Source of the DNA: Stropharia rugosoannulata
Lineage: Eukaryota > Basidiomycota > Agaricomycetes > Agaricales > Strophariaceae
DNA length: 64,000 nucleotides
NCBI GenBank assembly: GCA_028532985.1
Contig: JANCIK010000004.1
Coordinates: forward strand, 372,001 to 436,000
Direction of reading: 5' to 3'
Every line of letters starts with the position of its first letter. Positions within the stretch are counted from its first letter, which is position 1. The notes below the pieces were generated by a model. It did not search any database. It worked only from the letters and a program-made list of their open reading frames with translations, and was not told the DNA's origin. The position numbers and the translations under genes are program-made. Below, in pieces: positions 11,180-22,833 of this stretch.

Positions 11180-12436
11180 TTACGCAGAACGGGCGTCTAA
11201 GGGGTCCGAATTATTTGCACTAACGTGCAGCACAAAAGGACAAGCAGATTGCGCAAGGATGAGAGATCGGGTCAAATGCATGTCGAGTCGGAGCGTAAGT
11301 TACGAAATAAAGTGTCCAGCACCAAATTTGTAGGATACTTCTCGGGCCAGCTCAAGAACAAGGGAAAGAAGGACTTCGTCCTACTCTTTTATACCAAGAT
11401 GGACCATTACTCTGGATAAGCACAATTTACGAGCATCGCCGCACCACGGCGCTTGTTACATGCGCCTCGAGCTAAGCCCAATTTCAGAGATCGACGGGGC
11501 GTTCAAAACTCGGATCGTCGGGCCTCCGAGCTCTGGTCGCCCGTCCTCGCGTGTCCTTCGAGCGCACATTTGGAGTAAGTCATATCAGTTACTTGGATTC
11601 AATCATCCACCATCATATTTAACAGGAGGCGATCTTGGGATTACGCCTATGTCCTGTACACGACAATCAAAAACGGTAGGAACGTACATATGAGGGTGCA
11701 TACCTCAGTTTCTAAGTTGTGCAGCTTGGAGTACACTTTTGGCACCGCTTGAGCGATGTTAACTTTGAGTGGTGTGAACGTAAGTTTTGCTATTTCAGTG
11801 TTGAATACCGGCAATCATGCCGTTACATATGTGTGCGTCGACTAAATGGATTTCGTCACAGTTGCTGATATGTAGTGCCTCCTGCACCAGACCTCACCAG
11901 ACCTATCAGAGGTCCATGCGATATGTATACGGAGTGATTATGACTTTTTAACGAAAAAGCTCCGTGCTGGTGTGTCTCGAGATGATCAATGCATGGCGAG
12001 AACGGGCTAGAAGCATAGAATTGTAAGATATAACCTAGTTGTTGGTTCAAGGACACCCACAGCTTGACCGCTAAAAATATGAATCTTGGCCCATTGACGA
12101 GCTCTGACTCCTGAGTACGCAAGTCCAGCCTAGATCATCCAGCCTGAGGCAGCAGTTTGCATGGATATGATGTAACTGGTCACTGACAGGAGGATGGTTA
12201 GTTACATACAACCATGCGTATGTCGATGATCCCTGATAGTCCATGATAATCCACCGCCGATGCAGTCTGATACCCAGATATGAGCAGGGTGAAGAATGAT
12301 AAGAAAAGCTGTAATCGGCCGAGTGTCACCCTGTGTCACCCGACTGCGAGTTGGACAGTTTGTCCTTCGTCCACATTGTAACAGACCGACCAGCTGTCAT
12401 CTGTTTATTTAGGCTGTGAAAAGGCCCTACGTCGAA
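11180..12436. other. No confident gene; coding-like scraps
   Basis: A 64-codon plus frame (11225-11419, basic and Lys-rich) ends in KKDFVLLFYTKMDHYSG. A possible GTAAGT...AACAG intron lies at about 11574-11624. These pieces look like worn coding sequence, but I could not join them into a gene. The rest shows nothing. Confidence 0.3.
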
Positions 12437-13966
12437 ATGCTCAGCATTCCAAACGATCATATACTGAGTTGTATTCTCGACTGGTGTTCGACATCCTCGC
12501 TTGCTTCTATTTGTGCAACTTCCTCTTCTCTGCGCCATGCAGCACTTCCCCATCTCTTGCGAAAAGTCTTGATCGATAGAGCTCCGTAGTAGCTGTACTG
12601 CTTTCTTCGATTTATCGTAGACAATCGAGCTGAAGATCATGGAAGGCATATAATTGGACTTTCCATCGGTTGCGAGTCTTCAATGAAGTAGTAGTGGATT
12701 TCGAAGAAGACGAGGCACACCCCGTCGCAGTTCTGAGCCAATTACTGACGCGGGCGCTGGAACTTATGCCCAACTTACGTTCGCTTGCGGTTGGCGATTC
12801 AGTGGAAGAAATTTCCTCAATTCAAGCGGATTCCCTAGCGCTGTTCTCAGTCTTCCTCGCCTCGTCTCGTTAACCTTGGAGGGTATAGGGCCGCGATGTT
12901 CAGCGGAATTTGGGAGGGCTGTGGACTCTGCGCTGGTACTTCCTGACATACAAGTCCTTAGGGTCTCAGGGGATGTAGACGAAGACAAGGTCATTGTCAA
13001 CGGACAAGAAGGCGTTGGGTGTGTCATTCTCTGCTTGAAAGACTTATTGAAAGATATTTCTTTCACTTGCTGTGATCTCCATGGGCTTTTCGGCAACGAA
13101 TACCATACGTCACCAGTGTGCGGGTATCTTCCTGCGTATTATTGCCCAAGACTTTCGCTGTAAGCTCTCCTTCCCTGCGTAGGATCAGTCTTGGGAACCA
13201 AACATTCCTGTCGGCTGGCAACCAAGTTCATCCATCTTCGGGTGCTGCCAGTTTCCCGAATGTGCTCTCTGTATATGATATCCCTTCTGACATCGGCAAT
13301 CTTTTGTCGAATGAGTCGTTGAGAACCATTGCAGACTTGGAGTTTGCGGACTTTTCGGAGACATTTCTTGCGGAGGGCTCTCCAGGTCTGGACGTACTAC
13401 AGGCCGCAACAAGTCTGAAGAGCCTTTCCTTACCCCAAGCCCCGCTCAAACCTCAAGCATGGTGGAACATGCTTGCCCGCACTGTCCCGAAACTGACTTT
13501 TCTGAAGTTCGACGTACGTGTTCCACGGGATTCCGTTCTCTTTGTGGTGAGATATGCGGCTCTAGAATCCAGACTCTCTTTACTCAACATGCAGTTTATT
13601 CAGTGCGACGACTTACCTCGTAGCCTCTCCGTACTCCCTCTTGAATATTTATCACTGTCCATGTCGGGCTATAAGGACACGTTCTATGATGAAAACTGCC
13701 GGGATCAAACGGGTTCAGTCGCTAACAAAGTGATTGCCCTTGCATACGCCCAAAAGATCCTAAGTATCAAGTATATTGACGTGAACGAGCAGGCCACCGA
13801 CATGGTAGATACGTCTAGGGATGTGCATAACTGGTATATGGTGATCCGCTCTAGAAGTGTAGGTATTGACGGTGACACATCTTCTTTTGTTATCGTGAAG
13901 GAAATCGGCGAAGCTATTTGTCGAACTGTAACAAACAGATACCGCGATGTCAATATCAATGTGTAA
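12437..13966 (+). pseudogene. F-box/LRR-type gene, apparently broken
   Basis: From the ATG at 12437 the frame reads as an F-box start (LSIPNDHILSCILDWCS, then SLRHAALPHLLRKVLIDRAP) and is interrupted by two adjacent stops (TAG TAG) near 12578. The same frame resumes with FLRFIVDNRAEDHGRHIIGL. Later parts lie in other frames: 12685-12860 (VVVDFEEDEAHPVAVLSQLL, PNLRSLAVGDS), 12876-13100 (LEGIGPRCSAEFGRAVDSAL) and the long intact block 13118-13966 (282 codons). That block has leucine-rich units such as LPLEYLSLSM and LKSLSLPQAPLK. F-box plus degenerate LRR proteins of this layout are common in agaricomycetes as substrate receptors of SCF ligases. I could not find introns that remove all the breaks. 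Either the gene is decaying, or only the C-terminal part is still translated. Confidence 0.5.
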
Positions 13967-14061
13967 TTGAATGCTGAGAATAACTTTGAATACTAGATGA
14001 AGTTGGAAGTTGGATGGATGAGAAGTGCAGTTGGCCCAGGTCTTGTGGGAGAGCGCGTGAG

Positions 14062-14100
14062 CACGTGATATATGTTGACCATCGAACAAGTTTATAAATA
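14062..14100 (+). promoter_or_regulatory. Promoter elements of family copy A (CACGTG and TATA)
   Basis: A CACGTG E-box at 14062-14067 is followed by GTTGAC and by a TTTATAAATA box at 14091-14100, about 170 bp before the ATG. The same order of words occurs before copy B, so the promoter was duplicated together with the gene. Confidence 0.5.
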
Positions 14101-14269
14101 ACTTGTAAATAACTCGACAATAACTTGACGAGTCAACGTTCAACCAAGAGTCGACTGCTTTAAAACCAGCTGCTAGGCTGTCGTTGAGCGACTTATAATT
14201 CAAAATTGAACTGTTACCCTCATCAATCACGGACGACGCTTAGATCTGTCGAACCAAAGAGGTCTATCA

Positions 14270-16033
14270 ATGGTACGTCTCCATTACATTCCTTGTCTCT
14301 AACATTGAGCGCGGACTAGTCAACAGATAATGGCTCTTTCTATGCACCAAACCGTTCTCCCACTTTAGCCGACACCGTCTCATCACACAGCGTAAATTCT
14401 CAACCTCAAAACTCTCCTCATAAGCAGCGTCGTCAACGGCGGTATAGAGTGCATGGCTTCCCATATGTATTGGCCACGCAAAAGGAACAACTGTCGGCCG
14501 ACGTTTATGCACGCTCGTTGATGCTGCAAGGACATGGTATGGCCCTCTGGTCGCCATCTGGTGATTTGCCACGAAGTGCCGAGCATATCACGAAGGGCGT
14601 AGGCATTGGGGATGTAGGGACCATTGATATTGGAGGGAACTTTGTGTTCATGTTCAATATTTTCCGGAAAGCAGATGATCCAATTCATCGGCCAGCATTC
14701 ATACCTCGGGAGTTCCAACCCATTGTTCTGCCTCTTGATAGCTCCGAAGTCTCCTACACGCCCGACTATTTCAAACCTGGCACTGCAATTGTCAGCGACG
14801 GTATTCGCATCAAAAAACATGCCACGGACCCTTCGTGAGTTTTCATGCCCATTTGCCTCCCTCTTTATACCCTAAAATATATCTCCATATTTAGTAAAAT
14901 GTACTTTTACTGTAAGGCTCAAGAAGGAGCCGTCTTGTATTTGCCCCACGGGGCGTCAAGAGAAGACCTGATTGCTACAGATCGGTTGCATCAGTATATC
15001 CAACACAACGCCCCCCACTGGTACCAGAAGGTCAACTACTATTTGTCAGTCGGAGAGTATACCAATGGATCATTAATGGTTGTCACTGGTTGCGATAAGG
15101 CCAGTGACTGGGCTAATGCCATCTTTTACGGGAAAGGGGACATCGATTATATCCGGTCCCAGAACTTTGAGTCGTACTGGTGTGGCGATGGTCAAAGCAA
15201 AGGACAGTGCTATGAACCTTTCAGCGAGCGTTTATGTGGCGTCAAGATTCCGGTTGGTGTTGATGCGAGACATCAATGCGTGTTTATCCGGACAATTCGT
15301 GTGTCACTCAATTCGGATCTGTGGATAAATATCATGCGAAACACAATCACGCCGCCTCACTATGGCACATTGACATATCGCAGATCTGTATTTCAGCGAC
15401 TGAGTGATGCAGTCACAGTTTGGCTCAAAGTTTTTTACGAAGAAGAAGAGGCACTTAACATTATTATGGGAAGGGCTATTGGACATGTAAAATTTTGTGC
15501 TAATTATGATAACACGTCTTGCTCACTTTGACCTCTGTTCTTTAGCAAGTATTTCATCCCAACGATATCTTGGCTCAGGTACTTCTCGGGCAGGTAAGCT
15601 TTTGAGGCTTTGTTTGAATTTGCTTTCTTTAACTTGTTAGATGTAGTTCCCTAATGCGGACACATGTCTAATTGCGGACTCGACGTGGTCTAGCTGTGTT
15701 GATGGGGTGAGCAGTCATTGCTCTAGATTTGTTCATTACTTACATGTTTGCTGGATTATAGAGAATAGGGACCGTTTCGAGCATTGACAACCTAGTAGAT
15801 CGTGTCTTAATCAGGCATATGGCTGTTGTGAAGCATGGTAACCTGGTACTTATCTTGCGCCCGCATTTTCTAATCGGTATTTAGGCTGCCTGTCACTAAT
15901 CCCGCTGAAGTGGAACTCTAACGGACTTCGTGATCTGATACAGTGTTATCGCACTCCCCTACTGCTCAGACAACGCTCTTACGTACAGATTGTGCGTGCC
16001 AATCGCCTCAAGTATGGGTTGATAAAGCAGTGA
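14270..16033 (+). CDS. Uncharacterised expanded basidiomycete family, copy A
   Basis: The gene has seven exons in phase: 14270-14272, 14320-14834, 14895-15486, 15546-15593, 15647-15706, 15762-15837 and 15885-16033, giving 480 aa. The first coding exon is only the ATG. Residues 1 to about 45 are disordered (MSTDNGSFYAPNRSPTLADT). The conserved N-terminal block has LMLQGHGMALWSP, VGIGDVGTIDIGGNFVFMFNIF and DYFKPGTAIVSDG. The second block has YCKAQEGAVLYLPHGASRED, HQYIQHNAPHWYQK and NGSLMVVTGCDKASDWANA. The tail has FHPNDILAQVLLGQ and IADSTWSSCVDG. I recognise the pattern as a family widespread and multiplied in agaricomycetes, with no known activity. No signal peptide or membrane segment is seen, so a cytosolic or nuclear protein is likely. 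Copy B lies directly downstream. Confidence 0.85.
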
Positions 16034-16270
16034 CACATTATTTGTGTTTTTTAAATACCTGCACAAATGTTCAACATGCGTGATTCACTGACGCTCTAGG
16101 TAGATATAGCAAGCACTGAGTACTATGAGTCTACCAGGCCAGCGATAATTTGACGCAACCTTCAATGAATGAAGACGCAACTGCAACCTTTTTGTTGCCT
16201 TTTTTTTACTAATCATGTAACTAAGTTTGAACTAAGTTGACCAAGAGTTGTTTATCTAATCGTAGTTGAG

Positions 16271-16301
16271 CACGTGGAGTATGTTGACAATGTTTATAAA
16301 T
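16271..16301 (+). promoter_or_regulatory. Promoter elements of family copy B (CACGTG and TATA)
   Basis: CACGTG at 16271-16276, GTTGAC, then TTTATAAATAACT at about 16293-16305 repeat the arrangement before copy A. The ATG is at 16428. Confidence 0.5.
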
Positions 16302-16427
16302 AACTCAGCGAATCATCTTGGGATCCAGCTCGCAGGTTGTCGTTGAGAATCTCATTTTCATAACTAGGCTATTACCTTGATCGACTACAAGAAACATTTA
16401 GGCCTGGAGGACTATAGAAGCTTATCA

Positions 16428-18175
16428 ATGGTGTGTGTCATCCCTTTGTTACGTCTTTATACACTGAGAGCAGACTATAGTCAACAGATGGCGGCTCTTT
16501 CTTTATACCAAACCATTCTCCCACTTTAGCCGATTCTATCTGCGCGCGTAGCAGCTTAGCTGGGCCTCGCCAGACCTCTCATAAGGAACGTGGTCTACCG
16601 TGGTATAGAGTACATGGCTTCACTTATATACTAGCCGAAAAGAAGAAACCACTATCTGCCGACGTTTATGCACGCTCGCTGCTACTACAAGGTCATGGTA
16701 CGGCGCTCTGGTCACCATTTGGCTATTTTCCGCGGAGTGAGGAGCATATTATCAAGGGCGTAAGCATTGGGGATGTTGGAACCATCGATAAAGTCGGAAA
16801 CTTCATGTTCATGTTCAATATCTTCCGGGAACCAGACGATCCAGTCCACAGGGGCTCTACACCTCGAGAATTTCAGCCCATCGTTCCGCCCCTCGATAGC
16901 TCTGAAGTTTTCTATAAATCTGACTATTTTAAACCTGGCACTGCAATTGTCAGCGATGGTGTTCGTGTCGAGAGAAATGGTACAGATCATCTGTAAGGGT
17001 TTCCGTTGTTTGTCGCCCTTTTTAATACTCACGTATCGTCATGTCCAGGAGAGTCAAATTTCAATGTAAAGCTCAAGAAGGAGCCGTCCTGTACTTGCCA
17101 CATGGCGCATCAAGAGAAGACTTGATTTCAACAGACCGCTTACATCAATATATTCAGCACAATGCCGCCCACTGGTACCAGAAGCTCAACGATTATTTAT
17201 CAGGGCAGTATCCCAACGGATCTTTAGTAGTTGTCACTGGATGTGATAAGGCCAGTGACTGGGCTAATGCCGTGTTCGACGGGAAAGGAAAACTTGAATA
17301 TAAGTGGTCTCAAAAATTCAAGTCGCCTTGGTACTGTGATGGCCATAGTATGGGACAGTGCTTTCAGCCTGTAGCAGAACGTTTATGTGGCGTCAAGATT
17401 CCGGTTGATGTCGACGCGAGACATCAATGTGTGTTCATACGAACACTTCATGTGTCACTCAGCTCTGACTTGTGGATGAATATCATGCAATACACGATCA
17501 CACCGCCTTTCTATAGCACGCTAACCATACCGAAATCTTTATTCCAGCAAATGACAGATGCGATCATGGTTTGGCTCAAGCTCTTTTACGAGGAAGACAA
17601 GGCCCGTCGCATTATTCTGAACAGGGCTAAAGAACGGGTGAATATCATCGGTCCTGATTAGATAAATTCTTTCGCTCACGTTTATTCCAACTATAGCAGC
17701 CATTTCATCCCAACGATATCTTGGCTCAGGTACTTCTCAGACAGGTAAGCTTTCCTGGCTTCACCTGAACTACGTCCCTTCATCTGTTACATGTAGTTCC
17801 CTGAGGCAGACGTATGTCTGATTTCGGACTCAGCATGGTCTAGTTATGTCCACGGGGTAAGGAGTCACTGTTTTGGATTTCTCAGACATTTACTTCTTTA
17901 TAGGGAATTGGAACCGTTTCGAACATGGTCAACCTAGTGGATCGTGTCCTATCCAAACAAAAGGCTGTTGTAACCCAAGGTAACTTACTATTTAATTTGC
18001 TGCTGCAGCTCCTAATCGGTACTCAGGCTGCCTGACACTTGCCCCATGGAACGGGGACGCTAGACGTCTCCTTGATTTCATAACGTGCTCTGTGAGGTCA
18101 TTTGCTTTCAGAAAAAGGCCCCAAGTCCAAATTATACGCGCCAATCGCATAAAGTATGGTTTGGTGAAACAGTGA
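16428..18175 (+). CDS. Uncharacterised expanded basidiomycete family, copy B
   Basis: This is the tandem duplicate of copy A, with identical exon layout: 16428-16430 (ATG only), 16481-16992, 17049-17637, 17697-17744, 17797-17856, 17904-17979 and 18027-18175, giving 478 aa. Every intron has the same phase as in copy A, and exons 4 to 7 have the same lengths (48, 60, 76 and 149 nt). The motifs are retained: LLLQGHGTALWSPFG, VSIGDVGTIDKVGNF, FMFNIFREPDDPVHR, GAVLYLPHGASRED, NGSLVVVTGCDKASDWANA, and a tail with FHPNDILAQVLLRQ. The disordered N-terminus differs more than the core, as expected if the core is constrained. No function is known. The intact frame, intact splice sites and duplicated promoter suggest the gene is active. 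Confidence 0.85.
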
Positions 18176-18570
18176 CCTATACTTAATGTGTTTTTTGATG
18201 ATTAATTGATTATCCTCACATAAATTCCATCAATCGGCATCTATTCCTTACATACATTGTGCATGATCGACGCTGAGTGCTGAGGAGTCAAGCTCAAGTC
18301 TTGTTAATGATCTTCACATTGTTTGGAACAATCTAGCTTGTTATGCTCCCAGTGATCACTGCGTTTCTGGAAGTGGTAAAGGATTTGTTTGTTCGGCATC
18401 ACGGAAATTATTTGCCCACAAGTCGCATAGATACGACATACAGTGAGAAAAGCTCAGAAAACGTACCAAAGATCTGCTTTTATCTATTTTTCCTCTCAAT
18501 CGGTCTTTGATAACAGATTTTCCCGGATCAGCAACCCTATCAACGGTAATTCTGTCACCAAAGAAAACCA

Positions 18571-18577
18571 TATAAAG
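18571..18577 (+). promoter_or_regulatory. TATA box of family member C
   Basis: CATATAAAGC lies about 80 bp upstream of the ATG at 18653, a usual position for a fungal TATA element. Confidence 0.45.
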
Positions 18578-18652
18578 CTCTGCACCTCTAACGTCTCACT
18601 AGGCACCAGTTGCTCCTACGTTACCCATCTTTTTCTGTATACTATAACACAC

Positions 18653-21600
18653 ATGAGCGGTCAACAGGGCACTAGGGCCCCATCAAGTCCTGCAGGTCGT
18701 CACAATCCAAATAATCAGCAAAGGGCAAGTAGCTATTCAGTAATGTTGTTGAAAGGCACATGCTGAGCTCGACTCAAAACCAGGTGGTTATGTTATCCGG
18801 GCCTGCCTCCAACATTTTAAGAGGAGACTATGCAGCCAATCTTAAAGAACCCGAAAACCCGCTAGAGATTGGTTCACGAGACATTCTGGATTGGCCCCGG
18901 AGAAAAAGTACGACTTGTTCTACAGCTTCACTTAGAGTCAAATAATTTATCTCTTCTATACAGTTGAACAATTTCACAGGCGGCCCAAACAATTTACCTT
19001 TGTAAAGCAAACAACTACTCCCTCCTGGTATACCAACTTTCGAAAATTTGAGGGGCCTATAAATCTCGATGTTGATGGTGAACTCCTACCAAATTATTCA
19101 TTTGCTGGGTCGAAATAGCTAACATCGTATATCAGGTAAAATGCCTCAATATCACTTCTTAGATAGCGACGGAGAGCCTGAATCAGAGCCTGACGAGCCT
19201 CCTAATCCTTATGGCGACGAAAGTTATGTAAGTCGCCAACAAAACTGTTTCTCCAGGCAATACAGCCTCATATTTGTTAATTCAGACGTCGGATCCAAGT
19301 TATATATCGGTTTCGGAGTCAAATATGAATGTAAATCTCTCTGAGGCAGTGTCAGAGGTATGTGGCCTTGATACTTTATCTTTCAGTACCAGTCCCTCAA
19401 TGTTATTCTAACTTTGCTGGCTGCACAGAAAAACAAAGGTTTGTTCCTTCAGAATTTGTGTGACGAGTTAACTCTCACTTTACTGTGTACAGGTGTCAAC
19501 AAACGTACACAGACTGCATATATTGACGGTCAAGCTGGAGATAGCAACAACCCGGAAGCTCTCGTTGGGGTTGACAAAGATATAGACAATGGCGGGCTTT
19601 TGAGCTTTTCGTCAGTGGTACGTACTTTACCGTTTTGAGTTATAATTACTATTGTTTATCGGCATTTACAGATACATTCAACCCCTGCCACCAAAAGGAG
19701 TGAACATTCTGCATTTTCCGGTTATAGTTATGGCTCTACTAATGTGGTAAATGGCATCGTTTTGTCATACTCAACTCGTTAATCAAGCTACTACTTTCAG
19801 CATCTGCCGTCCACTCCCACTGGTAAACAGACAGGTGGTGACATTCCGTCAGCTCCAACCAAGCCCCGGAGAATAGCAGTGGTACGCCATATATCACACA
19901 ATCTGCAGGTTAGCCTGCAAAACATGCCATTAATCATTGTCCTCGATAGTCAAATTCCGCTGTAATTAGATCCGGCAAAAACCAGAGGTCTACCATAGAT
20001 TCAGGTACCTCGGTTGATTAGCCAATAATGTAAATCTGGTATTAATCCTATCTTACAGGATACCTTGAACCAGGCCTTCGTCACACTGAGAGTCATGGAA
20101 CCAAGGCATTTTGTGCCATCGACGGAAGAGATGCTTCAAAGTTGGGTAAGTATACTCAATAATCTCACACCATACATTCATAATTGTAAACAAATCCTAT
20201 AGAGAATCGTCCCACAGAGCTCGCTAGAAAGCCACAGTTTACTAGGGAGGCAACAAGTAAGTCCTTCCACATTGTATCCTGCCTCAGCTTACAAATGTTT
20301 TGGGGAAGTCATAGAGGTGTTGAGTAGTCCTTCTCAGGACAAAATAGCAGCCACCGGCAGGAAGCCGAGACAGATAGAGAGTGACAAAGATACAGATGCT
20401 ATTCAAACAACCCTATCGGCCCCAGGTTTGTCATGCCACTAGAACCACATTGGCTATTCTCATTCACTATGATGTCAATTAGAGGATCGAAAACTATCTG
20501 AAGGTAATGCAGGCGACAAGGATAGTATATTGGTCATACCTGCAGCCTTGGAACGTCAAGTTTTTATGTTTCGCTTAGGCCTGGATACCAATAGGGATGA
20601 CATGATTTTCCGTGTTAGTTTAACTTTGATTTTATAGTGTATCAATGATTCAGTACTTACAATGCTTACCTGCAGTCTTGGTACATGGCCCCACATAGGC
20701 CATTTGTGACGCGGTTCATGTACCTTCTCCGTGAGGAAGATGAAAACAACTTTATGTTTCTTTGGGATCCAAAGCTTTCACAGCAAATTGGACATATGAG
20801 TTTGGAGAATAAGTTTATTCCGAGAGATCTAGATGTTGGTGATATTGGCCACCTCGATGCTTTTGGGGAGTTCCATGCCGTTTTCAACATATTTCTAACG
20901 CGTGAGCAAAACATTGCTGTTGGCCTTTCTCCTCCTCCACGACATTTGCCATTGGAAGTGAAGAACTACAAGAGGCTTCTAAACATTCAAGGCCCCAAAT
21001 ATTACATGACTGGCTCTGGAGTACAGCGCATCAACCAGGACCCAGATACATTTTCCTTTTCTGTTAATCCAAACAAGGGTGGCGCAATAGTCTTGCTACC
21101 AAAAGGCGCGGATGGATATATCATGAACCGGACAATGCTCCGAACTTACAAAGACTACTTTTTCACCAATGTTCAATCTTGGTACGAACATGCTAATGCG
21201 CAGAATGGCTCCCTCTTTTGCCTTACGTCTGTTGCCTTTGCAACGGTATGGGGCATGCTGTCCACCAATGTCTCAACATCTGCTAATATAGCGTTGCCAA
21301 AGAAGACCACAGTAACATACCGTCAACATGGACCAAACCCTCTTAACTACTTCTGGGATAATCCAAACTCACACCACATCGAGACTTCTTCAGGACCAAC
21401 ACTGTCTGAGCTTCGTAAGATAGGACCCAATGATACAGCACCAAATTATTGTGTTGCCGTAGCCCCTGCAGTACTTTGGATAGACTCAGAAGGAGAGAAG
21501 CTTGGCCTATTGGGTGAAGTTAAACAAGCCTTCAAGACTGGCAACCAGCTTTCTGTCCCCAGTGGCCTTGGACTCAGAGGTAGTTCACGCGGGCCCAGCC

Positions 21601-22023
21601 GAAGCAATTCTCCGACTCCTAGTCATTATCTGCCTGCTGTTTCTCCTCTTCATTCCCCTGGCCCAAGTCGCCCTTCCAGCCCAATGCTTTATTCAGCTCA
21701 TCCTTCCACTTCTGACCTTGCAATTGGAGCCCAGATGCCTGCCAATCGATTTGCAGAGGAACAGTCTAGCAAGAAATCGTCGTTTATGTCTGCTAGTAAG
21801 GACCTTTATAATTCCTTCAAGAAGTCAACATCAAGAAGCTCTAAGAAGAATAAAGGCTCAGAAAGGCCATCCGATCTATCGGTCTCAATCACCAAGTGTA
21901 AGTAACTTCTGGTTTGTGCCAAGCCCACGAAAAGGAACTCACAGACTTATAGATCCGACAATAATTGACTTTGACGCCCATAGAACTGATAATTATTTCA
22001 GTGAGTTCTTCAACGCTCGATAG
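18653..22023 (+). CDS. Long diverged member (C) of the uncharacterised family
   Basis: Sixteen exons join without a stop: 18653-18724, 18784-18907, 18964-19077, 19136-19227, 19286-19357, 19429-19438, 19493-19617, 19672-19746, 19801-19881, 19950-20004, 20059-20145, 20203-20256, 20315-20425, 20483-20613, 20676-21897 and 21953-22023 (831 aa). The first 13 exons encode about 350 residues of disordered, Ser/Asp-rich protein. Exons 14-15 carry the family core in diverged form: FMFLWDPKLSQQIGHMS, DVGDIGHLDAFGEFHAVF, GGAIVLLPKGADGYIM, then SWYEHANAQNGSLFCLTSV. In place of the usual C-terminal exons there is a Ser/Pro-rich tail (SPGPSRPSSPM) and a Lys/Ser stretch (SFKKSTSRSSKKNKGS). Intron 1 (18725-18783) has a GC donor (AGG|GCAAGT). 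The 10-nt exon 6 is the least certain piece. Function is unknown. Confidence 0.75.
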
Positions 22024-22833
22024 CTGCTTTGCTGGTCTCTAGGACGGTTGAGCTGCGAGCACATCTTGAAGTAGTCAATTCATGTACAAATTGACTAGAC
22101 ACTTGCCAATATGATCATTCTTTATTTTTGTCAATTGCATGAGTTTCAACTTTCCTGAGGTACTTGTAAGCCGGGCCATTTCAAAATTCTAATAAACCAC
22201 CCGCTCATCTCCATCTCTGGGGGATGCAGGTGCCTCGTGTATCCGGGGTTGTCAGAGCAGCAGCAGTTTTGATGACCTTAGGTGGGGTTCTGTGCCACGA
22301 AAGAACCACCTAAGAGATCCGAGTATGAGGATCCGAGTATGAGGATCCTCATTGGGCGGCCGCGCAATGTTCGTTATGAAGTTAGGTTACTGGTTCAATT
22401 GCTGTCCCTCTCCGTACTGTCGAGGATTGAGGAAAAGACGTCTCCGAGTGCGGGTGTCCCAGTGGTACTCGAGCATGGTCAGTGATGTTCCCAAAGCTCA
22501 CGTAGCTTGATGAAAACACTGCTTGCTCGCACTGAGTAGCCGGGCTTGTATTAAGGGGATGGAAAACAGGTCGTCATCTGTGCTGCCTCCCTGAGTTGGG
22601 GTCAATAGCGACGCAAAATGTCACAATATTTACCGTGGAAATTTCAAAGTCACAGGTTGTCACATATAGCTCCAGGCTCTCGTTCATTTGTAACTTCTTG
22701 ACTTTAATCACACGTAGTGGCACCTTCCAACCAGTGTCACTTGGACGCTAAATCATAGTATGTGCGTAATATTATGATTTTTTAGTACAACTGACTAAAA
22801 CTGGTAACAGCTCCCATTTATCCTCGCCAAGAC
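22024..22833. other. Intergenic before the HET gene, with a short direct repeat
   Basis: No gene is seen. At about 22318-22349 a 14-bp word (ATCCGAGTATGAGG) occurs twice in direct tandem, followed by a partial third copy. The last 200 bp should hold the HET gene promoter. Confidence 0.5.
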
